A DNA stretch of 64,000 nt from Actinoplanes sp. M2I2 (GCF_023544445.1 NZ_JALPVJ010000003.1:1-64000); one strand, 5' to 3'; counted from the stretch's first letter, positions 17,238 to 25,708 are shown. Notes: a model not told the origin generated them from the letters alone. Numbers and translations: made by a program.

Positions 17238-18278
17238 TTAGCTCGGGTCGACCGCCACGACCGACTCCCCGACCTGCAGCTCGTCGCCGTCGGCCACGTT
17301 GCGCTTGAGCACGGCCAGGGCGATCAGGCCCAGCTCGTGGTGGCGCACGGCGGTGCCGATGAAGCCGACCTCGCGCCCGTCGCGGGTCACCGGGGTGCCC
17401 TGGGCCGGGGGCTGGTCGGTGGCGACCCCGTCGAAGTGCAGCAGGGCGAGGCGGCGCGGCGGGCGGCCGAGGTGGTGCACCCGGGCCACCGTCTCCTGAC
17501 CGCGGTAGCAACCCTTGTCGAGGTGCACCGCGGCGGCGACGAACTCGGCCTCGGACGGGATCGTGCGGTGGTCGGTCTCCCAGCCCAGGCGCGGGATGCG
17601 GTGCTCGACCCGGATCGCCTCGTAGGCCCAGAGGCCGGCCAGCGGGACGCCGAGCTTCTCGATCACGCCGGCGCGGGAGACCCGGGGCACGAGCAGATCG
17701 ACCCCGAGCGGCACCCGGCGGACCAGCCCACCGGCGAACTCGCTCACCGCGTACAGGCTGGTCGGCTCGGGCGGCACGTCACCGGCGGCGAATTTCGCCC
17801 CCGGCACGGCCTGCACGCGAGGCTCGGCCAGCTCGGGGAAGAGATCGGCGGCGCCGGGGCCGACCAGCGACAGCACGGCCAGCTCACCGGTCGCCTCGCG
17901 CGGCTCGACCTTGGTGAAGAACCGCATCATCTCGAGGTATTTCAGCAGCCCGGCGCCGGCGCCGGGCTCGGTGTCGAGCCACGCGGTCTCGCCGTCCTCG
18001 GTGACCATCGCGTGCTGCTCGACGTGGCCGTGCGGCGAGAGGACCAGCAGCTCGGTGCCCTGGTGGGCGCGCAGGTCGGCGAGGTGTTGCGTGGTCAGGG
18101 TGTGCAGCCAGCTCGCGCGTTCCTCGCCCGGCACGGCGATCACGTCCCGGTTGGAACGGTCGACCAGACCCACGGCGGTGGACAGGGTGCGTTGCTCACG
18201 CATCGGGTCGCCGTAGTGGGCGGGCACGCCGGCATCGGCGGACGAGGGATCGAGATCCTCGATCATCACCACGGTCAT
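17238..18278 (-). CDS. ygfZ: YgfZ/GcvT-type folate-binding protein
   Basis: The 346-residue protein carries the family hallmark KGCYRGQE near residue 260, which includes the conserved cysteine of YgfZ/IBA57. It also has GLVDRSNRDVIAVPG and LTTQHLADL at the N-terminus. YgfZ proteins use folate to assist maturation or repair of certain Fe-S enzymes in the cytosol. Its start lies one base after the stop of the Fur-family regulator gene (TGAGATG), so they form one operon. The same pairing of a Fur-family gene with a YgfZ gene is familiar from Streptomyces. Confidence 0.88.
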   Translation of the reverse strand: MTVVMIEDLDPSSADAGVPAHYGDPMREQRTLSTAVGLVDRSNRDVIAVPGEERASWLHTLTTQHLADLRAHQGTELLVLSPHGHVEQHAMVTEDGETAWLDTEPGAGAGLLKYLEMMRFFTKVEPREATGELAVLSLVGPGAADLFPELAEPRVQAVPGAKFAAGDVPPEPTSLYAVSEFAGGLVRRVPLGVDLLVPRVSRAGVIEKLGVPLAGLWAYEAIRVEHRIPRLGWETDHRTIPSEAEFVAAAVHLDKGCYRGQETVARVHHLGRPPRRLALLHFDGVATDQPPAQGTPVTRDGREVGFIGTAVRHHELGLIALAVLKRNVADGDELQVGESVVAVDPS

Positions 18279-18279
18279 C

Positions 18280-18699
18280 TCACAGCTCCTTGCAATCCCC
18301 GCACACCCCGAAGAGCGACACGTGGCCGACGTCGACGCGGAAGCCGCGTTCGCTCAACAGCCGGTCGGTCACCGGTTGCATCACACTCGGGTCTACCTCA
18401 CTGATCGACCCACATCCACGGCACACGAGGTGAACGTGCTGATGCTCACCCGCCGCGTGGTAGGTGGGCGAGCCGTGCGACAGGTGGGTGTGGGTGACCA
18501 GACCCAGCTCCTCGAGCAGCTCCAACGTGCGGTAGACCGTGGTGATGTTGACCCCGGCGGCCCGCTCGCGCACGTGGTTGTGCACCTGCTCGGGCGTCGC
18601 GTGACTGAGCTCGTGCACAGCCTCGAGGATGAGCTGACGCTGAGGGGTCAGGCGCAGGCCACGTTCCCGGAGCATGGCGGCGAGCGAAGTGGCGGACAC
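18280..18699 (-). CDS. Fur-family metalloregulator, Nur-like
   Basis: The 139-residue protein has the Fur winged helix (GLRLTPQRQLILEAV, NITTVYRTLELLEELGLV) and the dimerisation domain with a His-rich sensor segment (YHAAGEHQHVHLVC) and two CxxC motifs (CRGC, CGDC) for structural zinc. The HxHxH segment and gene context resemble Streptomyces Nur, the nickel-responsive repressor, better than Zur or PerR, but the metal is not proven. A TAACCT box ends 7 nt before the GTG start, suggesting leaderless translation. It is cotranscribed with the ygfZ gene. Confidence 0.88.
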   Translation of the reverse strand: MSATSLAAMLRERGLRLTPQRQLILEAVHELSHATPEQVHNHVRERAAGVNITTVYRTLELLEELGLVTHTHLSHGSPTYHAAGEHQHVHLVCRGCGSISEVDPSVMQPVTDRLLSERGFRVDVGHVSLFGVCGDCKEL

Positions 18700-18738
18700 G
18701 ACAAGAAGGTTACGCTCCCCGCGCCCGCCGGCCGACCG

Positions 18739-19338
18739 TCAGCCGCCGATCCTCAGGAGCCGGGCCGACATGTGCGGCAGCAGGCCGCTGTCGTCGATGG
18801 CCAGCTCGTGGGCGTAGAGCAGGGCGCCCTCGACGATGCCGAACAACCGCTTCGCGCCGGTCGCGTGCTGACCGGTCGGCGTGTAGGCGATCGCGTCGGC
18901 GTCGATCTCGAGCCGGGTGGTCCCGATCGTCTTGCCGAGGTAGAGCTCGGCGACCCCGTCCGGGTTGATCATCAGGGCTTCCATGTCGTCGGCCGGCCGG
19001 CCGTCGCGGAGCACCGGACGCCAGAAACCGGACTCGGCCGTCCACTGCCCCAGCGGCTTGGAGTCCTCGTCGAGCAGCCACGAACGCGACTCGAAGCGCA
19101 GGAACGGCCGGCCGTCGTGGCTGATCCGCACCTCCTGCGCGAAGTTGTAGTCCTCGTCGGCGGGGAAGCCACCCTGCCCGCGACCGCGCCACAGCCCGAC
19201 GAACGGCAGCAGGCCGAGCAACGACGGGTGCAGGTCGGGACCGCTGCGCAGATCGTGGGTGTCCTCGTACGGGTAGGCGTCCACGGGAGGCGCGTTCAGC
19301 CAGGGGGGTGGACCCAGAGGATTGTCCTGCTCGCTCAC
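18739..19338 (-). CDS. Nitrobindin/FABP-family heme protein (peroxynitrite isomerase type)
   Basis: The 199-residue beta-barrel protein carries the family motif FVGLWRGRGQGGFP (G-x-W-x-G-x-G-x-G) and a C-terminal HELAIDDSGLLPHM that should supply the heme-ligating histidine. Nitrobindins bind ferric heme and isomerise peroxynitrite to nitrate; the mycobacterial member is Rv0813c. The GTG start at 19338 overlaps the stop of a 34-residue ORF (GTGA) and has GAGGGGG nearby, so the two are translationally coupled. It is adjacent to the Fur-family gene but 39 nt downstream of its promoter region. Confidence 0.85.
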   Translation of the reverse strand: MSEQDNPLGPPPWLNAPPVDAYPYEDTHDLRSGPDLHPSLLGLLPFVGLWRGRGQGGFPADEDYNFAQEVRISHDGRPFLRFESRSWLLDEDSKPLGQWTAESGFWRPVLRDGRPADDMEALMINPDGVAELYLGKTIGTTRLEIDADAIAYTPTGQHATGAKRLFGIVEGALLYAHELAIDDSGLLPHMSARLLRIGG

Positions 19339-19439
19339 CAACGCCCCCTCGACACGCGCATCGCCAGATAGCCGAAGCCGCCCGCCAGCGCGCCGAGACC
19401 GGCGACCAGCAGGCTCACGAACCCGATTTCCGTAACCAT
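19335..19439 (-). CDS. 34-residue single-helix membrane peptide, coupled to the nitrobindin-like gene
   Basis: An ATG at 19439 opens a 34-codon frame: polar MVTEI, a hydrophobic helix (GFVSLLVAGLGALAGGFGYL), and a basic tail (MRVSRGRW). It ends in TGA that overlaps the next start (GTGA). A TAGGAT -10 box (19454-19449) precedes the ATG by 9 nt, so it could be a leaderless start. A membrane helix with a positive-inside tail and tight coupling argue for a real small protein, but I cannot name a family. Confidence 0.6.
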   Translation of the reverse strand: MVTEIGFVSLLVAGLGALAGGFGYLAMRVSRGRW

Positions 19440-19448
19440 GACCGGGCC

Positions 19449-19458
19449 ATCCTATGCT
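19449..19458. promoter_or_regulatory. Overlapping divergent -10 boxes of two leaderless transcripts
   Basis: On the minus strand TAGGAT (19454-19449) lies 9 nt before the 34-residue ORF. On the plus strand TATGCT (19453-19458) lies 7 nt before the DsrE-family ATG. The two -10 boxes share bases 19453-19454, so RNA polymerase cannot occupy both at once. Confidence 0.5.
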
Positions 19459-19465
19459 GACGCCC

Positions 19466-19828
19466 ATGGCACGCTTGCTGGTCGTCAAGGCAACCGCCGG
19501 AGCCGACGCCCCGGAACGCTGTTCGCAGGCCTTCACGGTCGCGAGCACGGCGGTCGCCTCCGGTGTGGACGTGTCCTTCTGGCTCACCGGCGAGTCGACG
19601 TGGTTCGCCCTGCCCGGCCGGGCCGCCGAGTTCGAGCTGCCGCACGCGGCGCCGCTGCCCGACCTGCTCGATCTGCTGCTCTCGGCCGGCCGGGTCACGG
19701 CCTGCACCCAGTGCGCGGCCCGCCGTTCCATCACCCCCGGCGACGTGCTGCCGGGCATCCGGATCGCCGGGGCGGCCGTCTTCGTCGAAGAGATCATGTC
19801 GGACGGCGCGCAGGCGCTCGTCTACTGA
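19466..19828 (+). CDS. DsrE-family protein
   Basis: The 120-residue protein has the DsrE/DsrF-like fold pattern: ARLLVVKATAG, then CSQAFTVASTAVASGVDVSFWLTGESTWF, and a Cys-containing segment VTACTQCAARRSI, in which the position of the family's functional cysteine is occupied by CTQC. DsrE-like proteins carry or relay sulfur, but many members are uncharacterised. The ATG at 19466 is preferred over 19454 because it sits 7 nt after TATGCT. The stop overlaps the convergent gene by 7 nt. Confidence 0.78.
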   Translation: MARLLVVKATAGADAPERCSQAFTVASTAVASGVDVSFWLTGESTWFALPGRAAEFELPHAAPLPDLLDLLLSAGRVTACTQCAARRSITPGDVLPGIRIAGAAVFVEEIMSDGAQALVY

Positions 19829-20664
19829 CAGGGTGTGCTGACCGTCACGTCGAGCCCGTCACCCTCGGGCAGGACGACGACGGAGTCCCCACCGCTGCGG
19901 TAGACCCACATCTGGTTGTCCGCCTTTACGACCTCGACGCCGCGGATCTTGCCGGCGACGTCGGCGGGTCTGGTCACCCGGGACACCGTCCAGGAGCCGG
20001 CCAGCCGGCCGGACGGGCACTGCACCGTCCGCCCCTCGGGCTCGCGCGGGCTCCCGCCGAGCGCGGTCACCACCGTGTCCAGCAGAGCCGGAGCCGGCAC
20101 GCCGGACGGATCGTCACCGCTGGGCGCGTCGCCGTCGATCGGGCGGCACCCGGTGGTCAACCGCAGCGTGAATACCTTCTCGCCGGACAGGCCGCTCATG
20201 TCGATGCCGACGAAGTCGCCCGCGTCGGCGTGCAACGAGACCTTCGTGCCGCCGTTGCTGCGGCCGACGTCGACCAGGTAGGCCGCCGGCAGCCTCGTCG
20301 CCAGAGCCTCGACGGCCTCACCGGCGGCGGCCCCGCCCCCGACATAGACAGTCACCGTGCGGGCGGCGGCGAGCCCCCGCCGTACGGGGGTGATGCGGCA
20401 GTCGGGGGAGAGCTGCAGCTCGCCGAGGACCACGGCCTGATCGTCGCCGCTCGCCGCGGCGTAGACGACGCCGGTGGCGCGCTGCAGATCGGCGACCGCC
20501 AGGCCGATGTCGCGCTGCTCGGGCACGCTCGCCCGCTCATGGCCCACGGACCAGACGGCGAGCACGCCGACGACGACGATCCAGGCCGCGACCGCCGCGA
20601 CCAGCCACCACCGCCGCCGGCTCGGCGGCGGCTGGGTCTGCGGAGGCGCCGTCACGGCAGCCAT
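19822..20664 (-). CDS. Uncharacterised single-pass membrane protein
   Basis: The 280-residue protein has a Pro-rich cytoplasmic N-terminus, one transmembrane helix (WWLVAAVAAWIVVVGVLAVWSV, about residues 19-40) and an extracytoplasmic domain of about 240 residues. No recognisable family motif is seen. Three cysteines in the outer domain and the final CQ could form disulfides. It follows the Nudix gene by 40 nt on the same strand, so it is probably in the dinG-Nudix operon. Its stop overlaps that of DsrE by 7 nt. Confidence 0.68.
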   Translation of the reverse strand: MAAVTAPPQTQPPPSRRRWWLVAAVAAWIVVVGVLAVWSVGHERASVPEQRDIGLAVADLQRATGVVYAAASGDDQAVVLGELQLSPDCRITPVRRGLAAARTVTVYVGGGAAAGEAVEALATRLPAAYLVDVGRSNGGTKVSLHADAGDFVGIDMSGLSGEKVFTLRLTTGCRPIDGDAPSGDDPSGVPAPALLDTVVTALGGSPREPEGRTVQCPSGRLAGSWTVSRVTRPADVAGKIRGVEVVKADNQMWVYRSGGDSVVVLPEGDGLDVTVSTPCQ

Positions 20665-20704
20665 GGTGACACGCCGGACTGCGAGGCGAGACGCTCGGGG
20701 CGGC

Positions 20705-21124
20705 TCAGCGCAGCGCGGCGCACTGCTCCGAGGCCAGGAACCGGGCGATCATCTCGGCCGTGCCGGGTGTGAACTCCCGATCGGGGGCTTCGGTGGCGGG
20801 GACGAAGACCATCGCGGCGCCCTCGCCGAGGACCACATCGGACTGCGAAGCGGTCGTGGGGGCATAGAAGTAGTGCTTCACCCGGCCCTCGGCCGGGAGC
20901 TCCTGAGCCTCGTACAGCCGCAGCGGCGCCGACGGGCGCAGCGACGTCTCCTCCCAGAGCTCGCGCTCGGCCGCCTCGGCGAAGGTCTCGCCCTCCTCGA
21001 CCGAGCCGCCGGGCAGACCCCAGACGTGTGGGTAGTACGGCGCGTTGCCGTCGCGCAGCTGGAGCAACAGCGCGCCCGACGCGTCGACGAGGAACGTGCA
21101 GGCGATGCGGCGCATGGTGCTCAC
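20705..21124 (-). CDS. Nudix hydrolase
   Basis: The 139-residue protein has a complete Nudix box starting at GGSVEEGETF and ending RELWEET (G-x5-E-x7-RE-x2-EE). The family hydrolyses nucleoside diphosphates linked to another moiety; the substrate cannot be read from the sequence. FLVDASGALLLQLRDGNAPYY and VWGLPGG are standard. Its start overlaps the dinG-like stop (ATGA), which suggests a shared operon and possibly a housekeeping or DNA-damage role. Confidence 0.9.
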   Translation of the reverse strand: MSTMRRIACTFLVDASGALLLQLRDGNAPYYPHVWGLPGGSVEEGETFAEAAERELWEETSLRPSAPLRLYEAQELPAEGRVKHYFYAPTTASQSDVVLGEGAAMVFVPATEAPDREFTPGTAEMIARFLASEQCAALR

Positions 21125-23154
21125 TTTCCGGCGAGACGCTGCAGGGCGCCCAGGGCGACGTCGGAGCGTGTCGTGTACCAGAACGGCGGCAGCGAGTTAC
21201 GCAGGAAGGCGCCGTAGCCGCGGGCCGTCTCGAGACGGGAGTCGAGGACGGCGACCACACCCTTGTCGCCGGTGGAGCGGATCAGGCGGCCGACGCCCTG
21301 AGCCAGGCGGACCGCCGCGATGGGCACGCTCACCGAGGCGAAGCCGGAGCCGCCGTTGGCGTCCACCGCCGCCGCCCGGGCCGCGGCCAGGGGCTCGTCG
21401 GGGCGCGGGAACGGCAGCCGGTCGATGACGACCAGCTGGCACGAGTCGCCCGGCACGTCGACGCCCTGCCAGAGCGACATCACGCCGAACAGGCAGCTGG
21501 CTTTTTCCTCGCGGAACTTGCGGACCAGCACCGGCAGCGACTCCTCGCCCTGCAGCAGGATCGGCAGGTCGGTGCGGGCGCGCAGCAGCTCGGCGGCCTG
21601 GGTGGCGGCCTTGCGCGAGGAGAACAGCCCGAGCGTGCGCCCGCCCAGGGTCTCGACCAGCTTGACCAGTTCCTCGCCGGCGGGGGCGGGCAGGCCGGAC
21701 ATCTGCGGGCGGGGCAGGTGGGCGGCGACGTAGAGGATGCCCTGTTTGGGGTAGTCGAACGGGGAGCCGACGTCGAGCGACGTCCACCCGTCGCCGGCGA
21801 CCGGCGGGGCCTCGGCGGTGAGTCCCTCGCCGGAGCGGGCCGCGGGCGCGGGCGTGGCGGCGGGCAGGCCGAGCGAGCGGGCGACCGTGTCGAACCGGCC
21901 GCCGAGCGTCAGCGTGGCCGAGGTCGCCACCACCGTCCGGTCGGCGTAGAGCCCCTGGGCGAGCGTGCCGGCCACCGAGAGCGGGGCCACCACCAGCGCC
22001 CGCCGCCCGCTGCCGAGGTCGGATTTCTCGACCCAGGCCACGTCGAAGGCGGACTCCTCGAGCAGCCGCTGAGCGGTGTCGCTCAGATCGTCGAGCGCGG
22101 CCTTGGCCTGCTGCTTGCGGACCGGGTCGGGATCGTCGCTCTTGACGTCGCCGATCGCGGTGAGCCCGGCCCGGGTGGCCGACTCGATCAGCGTGACCGC
22201 CTGTTTGAGCAGGTCGGGCAGGTCGGCGGTGATGCGGCCGGCGGGCGTCTCGGCCAGCCCGACGGTGAGCGCGTCGGCCGCCTCGGCCAGCGACTCGGTC
22301 ACGGCCGGCGGCACCAGGGTGCGGGAACGGCGCGACGACCGTTCGATCGCGTCGGGGGTCAGCTCGGCCTGGGAGGCCGAGGAGACCCGGTCGGCCAGCT
22401 CGTGCGCCTCGTCGATGATCAGCAGTTTGTGCGGGGGCACGATGTGCCGCTCGGCGAGCATGTCGACCGCCAGCAGACTGTGGTTGGTGACCACGATGTC
22501 GGCCTCGCGGGCCCGGGCGCGCGACGCCTCGGCGAAACACTCGGCCCCGTACGGGCAGCGCTGGGCCCCGACGCAGTCGCGCGCCGGCATCGACACCTGG
22601 CGCCAGGCCGTGTCGTCGACGCCGGGGTCGAGCTCGTCCCGGTCGCCGGTCTGGGTCTTGTCGGCCCAGGCCTGCAGCCGCTGGATCTGCTTGCCCAGCC
22701 GCCCGGCCTCGCCGAGCCACTGGGTGGTCCTGGGCGGCGCGTCGTCGAAGAGCGTGTCGGTCGGCGCTTCTTCATCCGCGTGTTCCATCTTGGCCACGCA
22801 GAGGTAGTGGTGGCGGCCTTTGAGCACGGCGAAAGTGGGTCTGCGGCCGAGCACCGGCTCGACGGCCGCCGCGAGACGGGGGAGGTCGTGCTCGACCAGC
22901 TGATTCTGCAGGGCCAGGGTGGCGGTGGAGACGACCACGGGCCCGTCGACCAGCAGCGAGGGAGTCAGGTAGGCCAGGCTCTTGCCGGTGCCCGTGCCGG
23001 CCTGGACCAGCAGGTGCTCCCGGTCGCGTATCGCCTTGTCGATGGCCGCGACCATGGCCTCCTGTCCCGGGCGGGAGGAACCCCCGGGCACGGCGCCGAC
23101 GGCGGCCTGGAGGAGTTGGTCGACACTGGCCTTCTTCTTCGTTGCTGCGGGCAC
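21121..23154 (-). CDS. dinG: DinG-family ATP-dependent DNA helicase
   Basis: The 677-residue superfamily 2 helicase shows Q-like RPGQEAMVAAI, Walker A QAGTGTGKSLAY near residue 55, STATLALQNQL (motif Ia), a four-cysteine Fe-S cluster (HYLC, then DCVGAQRC, CPYG, EC), DEAH box LLIIDEAHEL, and motif VI QGVGRLIRS. DinG/XPD-type enzymes unwind DNA with 5'-3' polarity in repair and at R-loops. The GTG start has TACCGT 6 nt upstream, so the mRNA is probably leaderless. It heads an operon with the Nudix gene and a membrane protein gene. Confidence 0.92.
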   Translation of the reverse strand: MPAATKKKASVDQLLQAAVGAVPGGSSRPGQEAMVAAIDKAIRDREHLLVQAGTGTGKSLAYLTPSLLVDGPVVVSTATLALQNQLVEHDLPRLAAAVEPVLGRRPTFAVLKGRHHYLCVAKMEHADEEAPTDTLFDDAPPRTTQWLGEAGRLGKQIQRLQAWADKTQTGDRDELDPGVDDTAWRQVSMPARDCVGAQRCPYGAECFAEASRARAREADIVVTNHSLLAVDMLAERHIVPPHKLLIIDEAHELADRVSSASQAELTPDAIERSSRRSRTLVPPAVTESLAEAADALTVGLAETPAGRITADLPDLLKQAVTLIESATRAGLTAIGDVKSDDPDPVRKQQAKAALDDLSDTAQRLLEESAFDVAWVEKSDLGSGRRALVVAPLSVAGTLAQGLYADRTVVATSATLTLGGRFDTVARSLGLPAATPAPAARSGEGLTAEAPPVAGDGWTSLDVGSPFDYPKQGILYVAAHLPRPQMSGLPAPAGEELVKLVETLGGRTLGLFSSRKAATQAAELLRARTDLPILLQGEESLPVLVRKFREEKASCLFGVMSLWQGVDVPGDSCQLVVIDRLPFPRPDEPLAAARAAAVDANGGSGFASVSVPIAAVRLAQGVGRLIRSTGDKGVVAVLDSRLETARGYGAFLRNSLPPFWYTTRSDVALGALQRLAGK

Positions 23155-23209
23155 GGGAGGACGGTACCCGCCACCACCGACAGAAGCCGACCACCGTTAG
23201 GGTTCTCGC

Positions 23210-23716
23210 ATGCCGAGTGACACGGTCCGGGTCGTCTACACGAAGTACGACGGGTCGGCCCACCGGGACTATCCCGCCCGCCGTTTCGACGAGGACGACC
23301 TCGGCGTCTGGGTGGGCGTCACCCGCGGCACAGAGTCGGTCTACCACGGCCGCCCGTCCGTCGAGCAGATCCCGTTCGTGCTGCTCATCCCCCATCACGC
23401 GTGGTGGACGGGCATGTTCAACCCGCAGCCGCGCACCAGTGAGGTCTACTGCGACATCACCACGCCCGCGCGCTGGGAGGGTGACACCGTGCACATCATC
23501 GACCTCGACCTCGACGTGGTGCGCCGCCGCTCGACGGGGCTGGTCGAGCTGCGCGACGAGGACGAGTTCGACGAGCACCGCACCCAGTTCGGCTACCCCG
23601 ACGATCTCGTCCGCGAGGCCCGCGCGGCGGCCGACCGGCTGCTCGTGGCGCTCGGCGACGGCAGCGAGCCGTTCGCCACGGATTACCACCGTTATCTACA
23701 GAAGGTCGCTCACTGA
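23210..23716 (+). CDS. DUF402 domain-containing protein
   Basis: The 168-residue protein has the DUF402 pattern: VVYTKYDGSAHRDYPARR, HHAWWTGMFN, YCDITTPARWEG, HIIDLDLDVVRR and LVELRDEDEFDEHRTQFGYP, with acidic clusters that in characterised relatives bind metals for nucleotide phosphatase activity. The exact reaction is unknown. TAGGGT (23198-23203) precedes the ATG by 6 nt, indicating leaderless translation. The gene is divergent from dinG and overlaps the ECF sigma gene by 21 nt at its 3' end. Confidence 0.85.
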   Translation: MPSDTVRVVYTKYDGSAHRDYPARRFDEDDLGVWVGVTRGTESVYHGRPSVEQIPFVLLIPHHAWWTGMFNPQPRTSEVYCDITTPARWEGDTVHIIDLDLDVVRRRSTGLVELRDEDEFDEHRTQFGYPDDLVREARAAADRLLVALGDGSEPFATDYHRYLQKVAH

Positions 23717-24577
23717 CAGCTTCGCCGGGTTCAGCTGCTGGAAGAGCCCGGTGATGCGGCCGTCGGCCACGGTCACGCCGAGCGCGCCGCGCAGCGGCCC
23801 GCCGTCGGCGGCCCGACCGGTGGCATAGATCCCGGCCGTCCCGTTGATCAGCGCCGGCTCGAGCACGGCGCCGTCCAGGCGGCCACCGCGCAGGATGCCG
23901 ACGAAGAAGCGGGCGACCTTGTCGGCGCCCAGGATCGGCCGCAGAGCCGTGCTGGTGAAGCCGCCGCCGTCGCTGATCGCGACCACGTCGGGGGCGAGCA
24001 CGGCGGCCAGGGCCCGCAGGTCCCCGCTGTTGACCGCGGTGATGAAGGCGGCCAGCACCCGGCGCTGCTCGGCCAGGCCGGCGTTGTGCCGCACAGCGCC
24101 CTCGGCGGCCGCCCGCCGGCCGCGGGTGGCGTGCTGCCGGGCCGTGGCCTCGGTCGTGCCGAGCACCTCGGCCACCTCGGCGTAGGGCACCGCGAACGCG
24201 TCGTGCAGCACCAGCGCCACCCGCTGCTCCGGGCTCAGCCGTTCCAGCACGACGAGCAGAGCGAGGCCGACCTCGTCGTGCCGCTCGGCCCGCGCGGCCG
24301 GGCCGTCGTCGGGGTCCACGAAGTACTCCGGCAGCCACTGCCCGGTGTACGCCTCGCGCGACACGCGGGCCGACTTGAGCACGTCGAGACAGAGCCGGCC
24401 GGTGACCGTCGTGAGCCAGGCCCGCGGGTCGCGGATGTCGTCGGCGGCGGCGCGGGTGTAGCGCAACCAGGCCTCCTGCACGACGTCCTGGGCCTCGGCG
24501 ACGCTCCCGAGCATCCGGTAGGCGATCGAGACGAGGTGCGGACGCTCGGCTTCGAAGGTCTCGACGGAGGACGGCAT
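23696..24577 (-). CDS. ECF41-type RNA polymerase sigma factor with SnoaL-like C-terminal domain
   Basis: The 293-residue protein has sigma region 2 (YRMLGSVAEAQDVVQEAWLRYTR), region 4 (LSPEQRVALVLHDAFAVPYAEVAEVLG), and a C-terminal SnoaL_2-like domain of about 120 residues. The linker contains DGGG and the extreme C-terminus NPAKL (compare NPDKL), both hallmarks of ECF41 factors, whose own C-terminal domain regulates their activity. ECF41 genes usually adjoin a carboxymuconolactone decarboxylase or oxidoreductase target, but none is seen here. No anti-sigma gene is present. The divergent PLC-like gene starts 89 nt away. Confidence 0.9.
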   Translation of the reverse strand: MPSSVETFEAERPHLVSIAYRMLGSVAEAQDVVQEAWLRYTRAAADDIRDPRAWLTTVTGRLCLDVLKSARVSREAYTGQWLPEYFVDPDDGPAARAERHDEVGLALLVVLERLSPEQRVALVLHDAFAVPYAEVAEVLGTTEATARQHATRGRRAAAEGAVRHNAGLAEQRRVLAAFITAVNSGDLRALAAVLAPDVVAISDGGGFTSTALRPILGADKVARFFVGILRGGRLDGAVLEPALINGTAGIYATGRAADGGPLRGALGVTVADGRITGLFQQLNPAKLSVSDLL

Positions 24578-24666
24578 GGAGGGAATTCTGCGCGACGTTC
24601 GCGGCCCGGGGTAGCACCTGTGACAGAGTATGAAACGCCCATTTCGTACGAATCGGATGGTGTGGT

Positions 24667-25629
24667 GTGAACGAGGGGCTTGCGATCGCGGGCGGCCTGA
24701 CCGTCGTCGCGGGCACGGCCGGAGTCGCCGTGGCCGGACTTGCCGTCCGCCGCCGCCGCGGCGCCTATCTGGCGGCCGGGCACGCGCTGGCCGGGCCGGG
24801 GGACCTGGACCCGCTGCCCGGGGTGCTGCGGCGCGGGCTCGGCGGCCTCACCGTGCCGGTCACCCCCGGACCCCGCGGCGAGCTCTTCCTCGGTCCGGGC
24901 GCGCCGCAGCCCGGCCGCACCCTGCGCCGCCTCGTGCTCAGCCCGCTCCTCGCGCGCGCCCGGGGCAACGGCGGCCGGCTCACCCGTGACCAGCAGGTGC
25001 CGTTCCGGCTCGTGGTCGAGTTCGCGGGCGCGGTGCGCGATCCCGAAACGCTGCTGCGCGCCTACCGGGTCCTCGATCAACAGCTGTGCGACCACGCCGG
25101 ACTGCTCAGCCGCTGCGACGGCGGCGAACTCACGCCGGGCGCGGTCACCGTCTCGGTGACGGGCATCGTGGACGTACGTGAACTGCTCGCGGCGCAGCCG
25201 AAGCGGTACGCGTTCGCCGAGGGGTCCTTTGACGACCTGGGCTCCGCCGCGGCCCCGCCGACGCTCGTCCCGACGATCAGCGAGCCGTGGAGCCGGCGGT
25301 TCGGCTGGGACGGGCTCGAGCCGATCCCGGCCGAGGAACGTCACCTGTTGCACGCCATGGTGCGTTCGGCGCACGACGACGGGCGTACGGTCCGCATCTC
25401 GGGTCTGCCGGAGGGACCTCGCCGCGCGCGGGCCGCGATCTGGGCCGAACTGGGCGCCGCGGGCGTCGACGTCATCGCCGACCGCGACCAGCGGGGCCTG
25501 GCCCGGCACTTGCGACGACACCCGGTCAGCCGGTGGGTGGCCCGCGAACCGCTGCCCTCCCGAGCCGTCCGGCGCCCCTCGCTGCGGCCCGGCGAACCTC
25601 GTACGGATAGGCACCGCGAAACCGTTTAA
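24667..25629 (+). CDS. Membrane-anchored PLC/GDPD-like TIM-barrel protein with degenerate active site
   Basis: The 320-residue protein has an N-terminal helix (AIAGGLTVVAGTAGVAVAGLAV) and then the pattern of PI-PLC/glycerophosphodiester phosphodiesterase-type proteins of actinobacteria: AVTVSVTGIVDVRELLA, RYAFAEGSFDDLG, ISEPWSRRFGW, and a C-terminal TVRISGLPEGP..., AGVDVIADRDQ. Where relatives have HAHNDY and EVDV...GELLVGHD, this one reads HALAGPGDL and LTVPV...GELFLGPG. The catalytic His/Asn/Glu/Asp positions are therefore lost as I align them. It is best called a probable pseudoenzyme. The GTG start is tentative. Its neighbour is the pit operon, 80 nt downstream. Confidence 0.6.
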   Translation: MNEGLAIAGGLTVVAGTAGVAVAGLAVRRRRGAYLAAGHALAGPGDLDPLPGVLRRGLGGLTVPVTPGPRGELFLGPGAPQPGRTLRRLVLSPLLARARGNGGRLTRDQQVPFRLVVEFAGAVRDPETLLRAYRVLDQQLCDHAGLLSRCDGGELTPGAVTVSVTGIVDVRELLAAQPKRYAFAEGSFDDLGSAAAPPTLVPTISEPWSRRFGWDGLEPIPAEERHLLHAMVRSAHDDGRTVRISGLPEGPRRARAAIWAELGAAGVDVIADRDQRGLARHLRRHPVSRWVAREPLPSRAVRRPSLRPGEPRTDRHRETV

Positions 25630-25708
25630 CAGGCCACCGAAAGGTGAACCAGGGGAGGCCGTAGCATTCCGGGAGATCAACCGTCGTCCGTCGAACGAGG
25701 TTCGCGCC

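Noticed and set aside
25637..25650. Possible PHO box before the pit operon
   Set aside because: Only one GGTGAACC-like heptamer is present, in reverse orientation and without a second unit.
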